From JBBRXJ01 sp038248505 (GTDB taxonomy: Bacteria; Bacteroidota; Bacteroidia; Bacteroidales; JBBRXJ01), in the NCBI GenBank assembly GCA_038248505.1, contig JBBRXJ010000095.1, forward strand, positions 1-11,850: a DNA stretch of 11,850 nucleotides. Reading direction: 5' to 3'. Of this stretch, positions 6,301-11,850 are shown one piece after another. Each line of letters opens with the position of its first letter. Position 1 is the first letter of the stretch. The translations under genes and the position numbers were made by a program. The notes under the pieces were generated by a model. The model was not told the origin of the DNA and did not search any database. It worked only from the letters and a program-made list of their open reading frames with translations.

Positions 6301-9300
6301 CGTGATAATATTACCGCTTTTGTAATGCAAACGCCAGGTGTAATGCATGTAACAGATACTGGCATTAGTTTAAACCGTATTAATACAGTAGCTGGGGAGA
6401 ATAATCTTTATGTAGGTGCATTTTATAAAGATGTTTGGAATTATTCACAAGTTGATTCAATTAATTTTAAAACTTGGCCATCTGATTCATCAGTTATAGA
6501 GCCAGATCAATTTAGATATGATGTAGATTTTGTATCAAATCGTGATTTTGTTTGTATAAATCAGGATATCACTTATACAAATAAATCGAATGGTGATAGC
6601 TGTTGTTATAAATGGAATTTTGGTATTGGTGCGAATATACCGGGAACAATAGGTGAAGGACCTTTTACAATTCAATACAATACTCCAGGAGATAAAAAAG
6701 TTCGACTGGAATTAACGTATCGTAATGGAATACGTGATTATAAAGAAAAATATATTACTGTAGTTTCAGCAGCCGATTTAAGTATTGCTAATTTTAGAGG
6801 ACCACAATATGTTTGTCAGGGTTCTGTGGTGCATTATCAGGTTGATCCTACCTGGGGTATTGGAGAATATGTATGGACTGTTCCTACTGGTGCAACAATA
6901 TTAGAAGGTCAAGGTAGCCAGGGAATTTCGGTATCTCTCGGCATGGATAGTGGATATGTATCTGTTTATGGTCGTTCGAGCTGTGGAAAAACAGTTACAT
7001 CTTCGATGATGGTACATGTTAATCCGGGAAGTGAAAGCTCTGCCATTTTAGTTACTGGAACTAAAGGGATGAGTACTCTTTTAAAAACATATCCAGCCAA
7101 CTCAAAAGTTATTGTAAATTTTACAGGAGCAACTTATGGAACGTTCCCATCAGCAGGGGCTATTGGAGCACAATTTTTAGATATCCCAAATGCCGGAAAT
7201 GGAAATATAATATTCCAGCCAAATTTATCTATAAGTGATAAATATGAGGTTTTCTTTAATAGAGCTACAAGAATTTGTCCTAAGTATGTTGCAAAATCAT
7301 TTGTTGTAGAAGTGCATCATGTTAATGGTGTTGCTCAAATTACAATAGATCAAACAGTAAATACAAATAATGATACATGGGAAAAGATAAGTTTGGGAAC
7401 ATATAATCTCGATGCTTTTAGTTATGTAAAAGTATTAATAAATGGTAGCCGCGAAAATTCTATATTAATTGATGCCGTTATTTTTGAGCCACGATTTTCT
7501 ATGCCAATTTTAGCTCCAGAAGATATTGCATTAAAAAATAAAATATTATCGTGGAGTTATCCAATAATTACAAATGTAAGTATTGTTCCCGATTATGAAG
7601 TAACAGAAACGAATGCTGCTTGTGCGTGCTTGGTTGTTATTTCTAATACGGTTGATTCAATGACATTGGGTTATAAAATGGCAACCGCAACAGTGCCTGT
7701 ATTAGTTTGTAACAAAAGCGTGTTTCCTAAAATGTATATGACTTCAAATTCAAATGTGGGAACAATTAATGGAACGCAAGTAAATATAGATTTACCGTCA
7801 ACCGATGAATTGGTAGGGGGTGTAGGAACCGGATTACAAAGTGTGTATACTGTTACAGATAAATTAAATTATGGAAAACCAAGCTTGGCTGCACTTAATG
7901 TAGCTTCAGCTAGTGGTAATGCAGCATTAAAAACTTATTTTGCGTATGAAGTGGGAGCAGGTATGGAAAAAGGTGTTGCTCCAGAACGAAGAGTAGGATT
8001 TTATATGACAGAGGGTGGAGTTACTAAATTAACTGCTATTGGAGATACCTTATTAAAACGTGCTGCCTGTTGGTCTACCCGCAAATGTCCTACAACAAAT
8101 AAAATAAATGTAGTATCGGTTAAAAATATATCTGATGTTGTAACTACCAGTTTCTGTACAGGAGATTCTTTAAAAGTCACCTTTACTACAACAGGCACTT
8201 TTACCACAGACCCTAATTTAGCTGCTACTATTCGTATTGCTAAAGGAGATGTACCACCAAATTTATTTATAAATAGTGCATGGACAGACATGGGAACATA
8301 TTATAGATATAGATCTACTTCTAGACCAAATGCCACATTTAATCCATATATTATGTATGGCGGAAAATATCATATTGTATATGAAAATCCGTTAGCCGGT
8401 GGCCCCTATTCAAAGGACATGGAGGTTACCATTAATACCCGCAAGGGACCAGTAACCCGTTATATTGATTTAACCTCAGCTGCCGATATTGTTATTGGGG
8501 ACTTTGAATTTGCAAAAGGAATGTCAATCTTACCTTTAGTTCAAATAAATAAATACAATGCTGTTTTGTTTGATACTCTCTTTTTAAAGGCAATTCGTTT
8601 TGAGCCGGTAGTAAGTAGTATGGATCCTTGCGGTAATCGTTTTGAAATAGAATTATCTAATGCATTAGGATCTTTTGCTGTACGAACAAAAATAGCTGAG
8701 GTGTATGCCTCGGCACCAAATACATATACTGCCGAAGGTGTTTTCCCTGAATATGATTTTAATTTAGTTCCTTTTGCACCGGGTTCTAAATATAGTATTC
8801 GTGTTGTATCAACAGATCCATCTACAATAAGTACAAATTCAATTAATAATATCTCTTTGTTAGGTTTTCCTGAATCTCCTTCAGATATTATTGTTCCTAC
8901 GCAAGTTTGTGTTGGGCAAACATTTTCTGTATCGGCACTTCCGTTAAATCCAACTTTAAAATATGTTTGGACATATTTAAATGGGTTAGATGTTGTTCCT
9001 TCTAATACTAATAATCCTTTGACTAGTGCTACTGGAGTTAATACATTACAACTTAGAGCAGTGGGTATGGGAAACGGAGGAGCAAGAACTATTAAAGTAC
9101 AAACCATGAATGCTTGTAAAACAAGTGATGTTGTTTTTGGTTCTGTAAGTAAAGAAATTAATGCAAACACTTTTACTCCGCAAGCCTATTATATAAGTGG
9201 AGAAAATAAAATTTGTCCAAACGCAACACGTACTTATTCTGTAGCTGATGATGGTACTGCATTAGAATATAAGTGGACAGTTAGTAATGCAACAAGAGCA

Positions 9301-11850
9301 ACCATTCTTACCACTGACACAGCAAAAACAGTAAGTATTAGATTTATTGGAACAGGTTCTGTTGATATACAAGTGGTGCCTGTTGGGCCTTGTGGTCTAG
9401 GAACTATGGTGACTTATACCATTTCAATTAGTGATTTAAATGGAAAACCAACATTACCGGATGTTGTTACAGGCTCAACTTTATTTTGTCCAGGAAGTAG
9501 TAATTTACAATATTCAACCAGTTTTGCAACTCCTGCAAGTGCATTATTAACTTATTCTTGGACACTACCAGCTGATATGAGTATTACACAATCGATAGAT
9601 CCATTAACTATTGTAACAAAATGTAATAATTTAAATACATTTACTGGTCCAATAAAGATAACAGCTACGAATGAATGTGGTTTTACTAGTAAGAGTTTAA
9701 CCGTTAACGCAACTGGGCAAGCTAATAAAGCCATACTTTTAGTTGGAGATAAAACTATAGCAACCACTGCCGATACCTATTTGCTAACACATCTTATATC
9801 AGCAGGTTATGCTGTTATTAAAGTAGATGATTTAGAACCTGTTCCTAGTTATGCAAATTGTGTAGGTATCATTGTGATTTCTCCATCAGCAACGGCCGGA
9901 GGTGTGAAGGATAAATATAAAGATGTTGGCATTGGTGTGTTATGTAATAATTCAGATATTGGAAAAGACATGAATATTATAAATTACACAAATTCAACTT
10001 CTACTGTAGGTGCAACACAATTAAAAATCAATTATGCCGGAGCTCATACATTAAAAGCAGGATATGCTACCGGAACAAATTTATTGGTATCAACAAATCT
10101 ACTTGCAACCTATAATGCTTTTAACGATAATGGAAACTTATTGCCCATTGCTATTAAAACAGCGGGGGGAGCGGGTCCTAAATTAATTACAGGTTGTGAA
10201 ACAGGTACAACCATGATTAATAATCATGTGGCACCAAGTCGAAGAACCGAATTTTTCTTATCTGAAAGTATAGCGGCTGCACCAACGGTAGATTGTAATA
10301 AATTATTAGATTCTGCTATTTGTTGGACTTCTGGAAAATGTAATGCCGTTACCCGCACAGTTGTTGAAGAAATAACTCCTTTACCTGCTTGTGCCGGAAG
10401 TACAATAAATATTAAATATAGAACAGAAGGAATATTTAATGCCGGTAATATTTTTAGTTTTAAATTAGTAGATAGAAATGGTGTATATCTAACCACACCT
10501 ATCATTGCAACGATTGCATCTATCACTAACGGAATTGTTACGGCAAACTTACCTAATGATATTCCTGCAGGAGATAATTATTATATAAAGATATTGGCAA
10601 GCAATCCATCTACTGCTGTAAGCATTACATCTGCAGATTTTAAGATTAATCCATATTATTTGTGTTCATCTGCAATTGATATTACAAATATTGCCTCAGG
10701 TCAGACTTTATGTAAAGGTGCAAATCCCTTTGTTATCAATATAAATGCGAACCAAACTGTATTTTGTTGTACAGATAGTCTGGATGATTTTAGCAAAAAA
10801 CAATTGGTGAGTGGATTTACAATTCCTCAGGGATGGCTTGTTGCCAATAAAGGATTAACACCTGCATTAACCAATATTTATGATATTGGTGGGAATGTGA
10901 TGAGGCTTCTTGCTGATGCCTGTTATAATGCTGCAGGTAGCTGGGCGTATGCTGCAATGTATAGAAATGATATTCAGAACAACCTTGATATCTGGACAAA
11001 ATTAAAAGCAGAAGGTGGTTCTGTCAGTGCTGGCAACCAAATGGTAGGTTTATTTGTTGCTTCAGATGCCAATACGCTTACAGCTAATTCTCTTATGATA
11101 TATTATAATAATGGTGCTTTAAATATGATTAAAGGTTCTGCTGCATCATCTTCATTAGATGTTGGAACTACTTATGCTTATCCTTGCTGGATTCGTATTA
11201 AGAGAGTAGGTACAACATATTATGTTTATGCAAAAAAGAATTGGGAAGATTCCTGGAAATTAGTTACTACGCAGACTCTGGCTACAATAAACACAACAAC
11301 TGGTAACTGTGGATTGTTTGTAACCAATAGGAGTTATTCATCTCATAATGCTTATGGAACAAGTTCCGGTGATTTTGGAATGTTTTATGGATATTCAAAT
11401 ACAACAGGAAAAAATGTAAATGTTACTGCAGAATTATCAGATAATACTGGAAGTTTTAATAATAAAACAATATTAAAAGATACATCCGTAAGAACAGGCG
11501 TTAGCTATTGTTCCAGCGGAATATTATCATTAAATTCTGCAATTCCATCCTCATTAATCGACGGGAATAATTATAAAATAAGATTAAATGCTACCCGTTG
11601 GGATAATGTCAATATACAAGGTGCATCAATAAATGTTATGGTTGGTCTTTGTATTTGTACAGTAGCTGCAGCCTCCAGTACACCAACTTTGTGTATCAAC
11701 ACGGTGTTAACAGCAATCACTCATACCACGACATTAGCAACAGGTATTGGTGCTGCAACAGGATTGCCAACAGGCGTTACTGCCGCATGGGCAGGCAATA
11801 CCATTACAATAAGTGGAACACCAAGTGCAAGTGGAACATTTAGCTACAGC
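3298..11850 (+). CDS. Giant secreted multidomain protein with duplicated ThuA-like modules (3' end outside window)
   Basis: One uninterrupted frame of 2851 codons runs from the ATG at 3298 to the window edge. Residues 1-19 are a Sec signal peptide (MKHFTLIIGIFLGSILVYA, then QQ). Approximate domain order: 20-1075 beta-propeller-like; 1076-1157 and 1162-1241 PKD-like; 1300-1400 golvesin-C-like; 1405-1597 ThuA/amidotransferase-like module A; 1602-1704 Ig-like; 1722-1780 a strand-rich segment; 1775-1858 Ig-like; 1861-2140 three PKD-like domains; 2144-2348 module B; 2353-2452 Ig-like; 2482-2700 concanavalin-like; 2701-2790 Ig-like; 2790 onward He_PIG-like. It is probably exported, then surface-attached or released. 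A type IX C-terminal sorting domain would be expected downstream of the window. The repertoire suggests adhesion or glycan binding. No catalytic site is clear, so I assign no enzyme activity. It is divergent from the membrane-anchored DNA-binding-like gene, which may control it. Confidence 0.95.
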   Translation, partial: MKHFTLIIGIFLGSILVYAQQGRVTVGKWQMINDGIGKCAPIGQNGSMGDVYTDNFTISEIFHSRGQIYGYLIYDEYPCTSPTYDASPCKDGIFRFDTLQLKWIRMTNTAPGAKPYLNFKIVAGMERGVYVINPGLKIFEMTTDYSHYPDGWKEVSAGGFIYNDLAPYLAPGVNPSDIYNVTTDPIFVDHGTKISIFGDTLFMFQGTILAALPYDNSLILKYCFTSKLWSFERIPDIHFIYNGVSYAGTKMDPYWSASKNYQERLQQGTWQGGITFADHVAGIFTLFYTSSAGSNMKCIPDNLWAYDPRINNWINISKGVDYTNLTGTSNSFTCAAPNASFSWKKDPQTCSYYDDNPLIDYPIGHPWTPTQICNGGAYSHNALGKWALATRFWLSWDQKEIYVGTQQGFYRWIGNAWEQATAGLTDGIIPTKAGMFTYSFSNGDLVGVYPDKTVNYGSPQDEYPQFGFQWDPNGGFCMTPDNGKTWYMKLKGNDPLGYGCGSVGFFRMYLDPNTPGIVKNLHMETGTYIGPSQPVLNYESKLEINKKYEIIVSSTFNGPLSPAKKASTYNDYYKGAPGAQNLNLPWVTNTTSNGRLLVMNLRYDTIITITKDSTITPAGDKVVYNRTKVRVSAKYNTYAASIYLGNEIYDMQMQNYGENQIAVLCNFGLVVLDSTARNLIWAVPAASLPKGLAYDDRRLSIGDNGKVAVLCGLRGEASIAAKMGEFAVWQRNGVTNTGVQIGPLGWVGKSKRGWGIAMKNDTVFVAGQHQSNFTVLPSTVPCADAGGYIDQPVQQPYLYAYAYSAGAWNKIWTDWDFVESELYGDMADANYTGCIKIGLDGGLYFTSTNAGGNSVFRWNGKTSRASRITGCKNPISTLQTYDLYNTPVNTQSAHFTYYCKINTKTGIVEKGQFLIPRLTGVSNTHIPSYITAAKDGTLLLGGNSTWIFNGRDVQTINGKLLGAYNNGDPTLLINSPNWNERTFWGSFVKTTGGGVITGIGTRDNITAFVMQTPGVMHVTDTGISLNRINTVAGENNLYVGAFYKDVWNYSQVDSINFKTWPSDSSVIEPDQFRYDVDFVSNRDFVCINQDITYTNKSNGDSCCYKWNFGIGANIPGTIGEGPFTIQYNTPGDKKVRLELTYRNGIRDYKEKYITVVSAADLSIANFRGPQYVCQGSVVHYQVDPTWGIGEYVWTVPTGATILEGQGSQGISVSLGMDSGYVSVYGRSSCGKTVTSSMMVHVNPGSESSAILVTGTKGMSTLLKTYPANSKVIVNFTGATYGTFPSAGAIGAQFLDIPNAGNGNIIFQPNLSISDKYEVFFNRATRICPKYVAKSFVVEVHHVNGVAQITIDQTVNTNNDTWEKISLGTYNLDAFSYVKVLINGSRENSILIDAVIFEPRFSMPILAPEDIALKNKILSWSYPIITNVSIVPDYEVTETNAACACLVVISNTVDSMTLGYKMATATVPVLVCNKSVFPKMYMTSNSNVGTINGTQVNIDLPSTDELVGGVGTGLQSVYTVTDKLNYGKPSLAALNVASASGNAALKTYFAYEVGAGMEKGVAPERRVGFYMTEGGVTKLTAIGDTLLKRAACWSTRKCPTTNKINVVSVKNISDVVTTSFCTGDSLKVTFTTTGTFTTDPNLAATIRIAKGDVPPNLFINSAWTDMGTYYRYRSTSRPNATFNPYIMYGGKYHIVYENPLAGGPYSKDMEVTINTRKGPVTRYIDLTSAADIVIGDFEFAKGMSILPLVQINKYNAVLFDTLFLKAIRFEPVVSSMDPCGNRFEIELSNALGSFAVRTKIAEVYASAPNTYTAEGVFPEYDFNLVPFAPGSKYSIRVVSTDPSTISTNSINNISLLGFPESPSDIIVPTQVCVGQTFSVSALPLNPTLKYVWTYLNGLDVVPSNTNNPLTSATGVNTLQLRAVGMGNGGARTIKVQTMNACKTSDVVFGSVSKEINANTFTPQAYYISGENKICPNATRTYSVADDGTALEYKWTVSNATRATILTTDTAKTVSIRFIGTGSVDIQVVPVGPCGLGTMVTYTISISDLNGKPTLPDVVTGSTLFCPGSSNLQYSTSFATPASALLTYSWTLPADMSITQSIDPLTIVTKCNNLNTFTGPIKITATNECGFTSKSLTVNATGQANKAILLVGDKTIATTADTYLLTHLISAGYAVIKVDDLEPVPSYANCVGIIVISPSATAGGVKDKYKDVGIGVLCNNSDIGKDMNIINYTNSTSTVGATQLKINYAGAHTLKAGYATGTNLLVSTNLLATYNAFNDNGNLLPIAIKTAGGAGPKLITGCETGTTMINNHVAPSRRTEFFLSESIAAAPTVDCNKLLDSAICWTSGKCNAVTRTVVEEITPLPACAGSTINIKYRTEGIFNAGNIFSFKLVDRNGVYLTTPIIATIASITNGIVTANLPNDIPAGDNYYIKILASNPSTAVSITSADFKINPYYLCSSAIDITNIASGQTLCKGANPFVININANQTVFCCTDSLDDFSKKQLVSGFTIPQGWLVANKGLTPALTNIYDIGGNVMRLLADACYNAAGSWAYAAMYRNDIQNNLDIWTKLKAEGGSVSAGNQMVGLFVASDANTLTANSLMIYYNNGALNMIKGSAASSSLDVGTTYAYPCWIRIKRVGTTYYVYAKKNWEDSWKLVTTQTLATINTTTGNCGLFVTNRSYSSHNAYGTSSGDFGMFYGYSNTTGKNVNVTAELSDNTGSFNNKTILKDTSVRTGVSYCSSGILSLNSAIPSSLIDGNNYKIRLNATRWDNVNIQGASINVMVGLCICTVAAASSTPTLCINTVLTAITHTTTLATGIGAATGLPTGVTAAWAGNTITISGTPSASGTFSYS
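3355..6522 (+). other. Beta-propeller-like N-terminal region of the giant protein
   Basis: About 1050 residues carry recurrent blade-like motifs in which a short label strand is followed by an aromatic-rich strand: GIFRFDTLQLKWIRM, NLWAYDPRINNWINIS, EIYVGTQQGFYRWIGNAW, GLYFTSTNAGGNSVFRWNG and TWIFNGRDVQTINGKLLG. TPDNGKTW at residues 479-486 resembles an Asp-box (BNR) turn. These are typical of kelch, BNR or two-component-regulator propellers, but the blades are too divergent to name one family. There may be two propellers, at roughly 25-490 and 650-1060. Propellers of this type usually bind ligands. Confidence 0.5.
6523..7020 (+). other. Two PKD-like domains of the giant protein
   Basis: The first (residues about 1076-1157) has the PKD pattern CINQDITYTNKSNG, CCYKWNFG and YNTPGDKKVRLELTY. 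The second (1162-1241) follows the Bacteroidota PKD-like pattern FRGPQYVCQGSVVHYQV, then EYVWTVPTGATILEGQGSQG and SSCGKTV. These are extracellular spacer or binding domains with a beta-sandwich fold. Confidence 0.7.
7195..7494 (+). other. Golvesin-C-like domain of the giant protein
   Basis: Residues about 1300-1400 (KYEVFFNRATR, VVEVHHVNGVAQITIDQT, WEKISLGTYNL, ILIDAVIFEP) match the golvesin C-terminal / Xly-like pattern as I remember it: a G-x-x-x-ITIDQ strand, then W-x-x-LG-x-Y and a final DAV-x-F strand. The domain is typically a carbohydrate- or wall-associated beta sandwich attached to secreted enzymes. It immediately precedes ThuA-like module A. Confidence 0.5.
7510..8088 (+). other. 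ThuA/class-I-amidotransferase-like module A
   Basis: Residues about 1405-1597 contain CACLVVIS (1442-1449), VPVLVCNK (1466-1473), TYFAYEVGAGMEKGVAPERR and a closing CWSTRKC (1591-1597). The order of an [I/L]VVIS strand, a PVLV strand, an AYExGAxM strand and APxRR resembles the flavodoxin-like/ThuA-type module found inside large secreted bacterial proteins. No GxCxG nucleophile elbow is visible, so it is probably a binding domain, not an active amidotransferase. It pairs with module B. Confidence 0.5.
8101..8870 (+). other. Ig-like domains and linker after module A
   Basis: Residues about 1602-1704 (TTSFCTGDSLKVTFTTTGTF, later GGKYHIVYENP) match the Bacteroidota Ig-like pattern C-x-G-x-x-[IL]-x-[VI]-x-[YF]-x-T-x-G-x-F. 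Residues 1775-1858 (FEIELSNALGSFA, PGSKYSIRVVSTDP) look like the later strands of the same fold. Between them, 1722-1780 (YIDLTSAADIVIGDF to FDTLFLKAIRFEP) is strand-rich and may be the end of a separate jelly-roll domain I cannot name. Confidence 0.5.
8878..9717 (+). other. Three PKD-like domains of the giant protein
   Basis: Three units begin with a cysteine followed by a conserved strand and contain a Y-x-W-T-type core: QVCVGQTFSV with KYVWTYLNG, KICPNATRTYSV with EYKWTVSNAT, and LFCPGSSNLQYS with YSWTLPADM. Each ends near a second cysteine (NACKT, GPCGLG, NECGF), suggesting one disulfide per domain after export. They separate the two ThuA-like supermodules. Confidence 0.65.
9727..10341 (+). 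other. ThuA/class-I-amidotransferase-like module B
   Basis: Residues about 2144-2348 begin AILLVGDKTIATTADTYLLT and HLISAGYAVIKVDDL, closely following the secreted ThuA-like module pattern. They then show CVGIIVIS (2188-2195), IGVLCNNS (2213-2219), APSRRTEFFLSE and CWTSGKC (2342-2348). The P-x-R-R to C-W spacing is 29 residues, the same as in module A. The N-terminal strand is clearer here than in A. No catalytic triad is apparent. Confidence 0.6.
10354..10650 (+). other. Ig-like domain after module B
   Basis: Residues about 2353-2452 (CAGSTINIKYRTEGIFNAGN, FSFKLVDRNGVY, PAGDNYYIKILASNPS) are a good match to the Bacteroidota secreted-protein Ig-like repeat. It is paralogous to the domain that follows module A: the C-to-F span is 15 residues in both. 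Confidence 0.7.
10741..11397 (+). other. Concanavalin-like lectin domain of the giant protein
   Basis: Residues about 2482-2700. The run WIRIKRVGTTYYVYAKKNW, then EDSWKLVTTQTL and GNCGLFVTN, follows the DUF1349/LamG-like pattern (W-[LI]-R-[IL]-x-R-x-G-x-x-[YF]-x-x-Y), usual in glycan-binding sandwiches. An adjacent pair of cysteines (FCC) lies at the start. Confidence 0.6.
11398..11850 (+). other. Ig-like domain and start of He_PIG-type repeat, cut by window end
   Basis: Residues 2701-2790 (VTAELSDNTGSFNNKTIL, IDGNNYKIRLNAT) look like part of another Ig-like repeat. From about 2790, STPTLCINTVLTAITHTTT, then TGLPTGVTAAWAGNTITISG and TPSASGTFSYS, is a textbook Bacteroidota He_PIG-type Ig repeat. 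These usually come in tandem, so more copies are likely beyond the window. Confidence 0.75.

Noticed and set aside
7510..8088. An active glutamine amidotransferase
   Set aside because: No GxCxG nucleophile elbow or clear Cys-His-Glu triad can be seen in either module, so only fold-level similarity is claimed.
8541..9170. A 209-codon open frame on the minus strand
   Set aside because: It is fully antisense to the giant gene, whose frame shows continuous recognisable PKD-like and Ig-like domains. Its translation has no recognisable domain. The other antisense frames at 5262-5607, 6081-6365, 8001-8291, 9552-9767, 10224-10526 and 10817-10999 are rejected for the same reason.
1..11850. CRISPR arrays, tRNA, rRNA or defence genes
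   Set aside because: I found no regularly spaced repeats, no tRNA-like cloverleaf and no rRNA-like stretch. No protein here resembles a known defence effector.

Overview
The window is AT-rich and reads as a Bacteroidota chromosome, probably an environmental or marine Flavobacteriia/Sphingobacteriia-type lineage. The reasons are a TTG-N18-TAnnTTTG promoter, no obvious Shine-Dalgarno sites, Bacteroidota-style IS66 and IS4 transposases, and a giant secreted protein built from PKD-like, Ig-like and He_PIG-type repeats as in type IX secretion cargo. The lineage is inferred from style, not from a marker gene.

Layout. (1) Bases 1-295 are the right end of an IS66-family element: the last 75 codons of its transposase, then a terminal inverted repeat. 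(2) Bases 296-552 hold no gene but carry two hairpins, one a 61-nt imperfect palindrome. (3) Bases 562-1772 are a complete IS4-family element on the minus strand, with 19-bp perfect inverted repeats and a 9-bp target duplication. It sits inside a hairpin that looks like the transcription terminator of the next gene. (4) Bases 1791-3086 (minus) encode a 431-residue protein with an N-terminal DNA-binding-like domain, one membrane helix, and extracytoplasmic PKD-like and lectin-like domains. (5) Bases 3087-3297 are a divergent intergenic region with a good promoter for that protein and a tandem 11-bp repeat that could be an operator. (6) From 3298 to the end of the window a single open frame of at least 2851 codons encodes a giant secreted multidomain protein and runs off the edge.

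The giant protein has, in order: a signal peptide; about 1050 residues of beta-propeller-like sequence; two PKD-like domains; a golvesin-C-like domain; a first ThuA/glutamine-amidotransferase-like module joined to an Ig-like domain; more Ig-like and three PKD-like domains; a second copy of the ThuA-like plus Ig-like pair; a concanavalin-like domain; another Ig-like domain; and the start of a He_PIG-type repeat. The divergent membrane-anchored DNA-binding-like protein is a plausible regulator of this gene, sensing outside the cytoplasm. That link is inference from gene order and domain content. The most interesting content is this regulator/giant-protein pair and the duplicated ThuA-like supermodule; the insertion sequences look like later arrivals.
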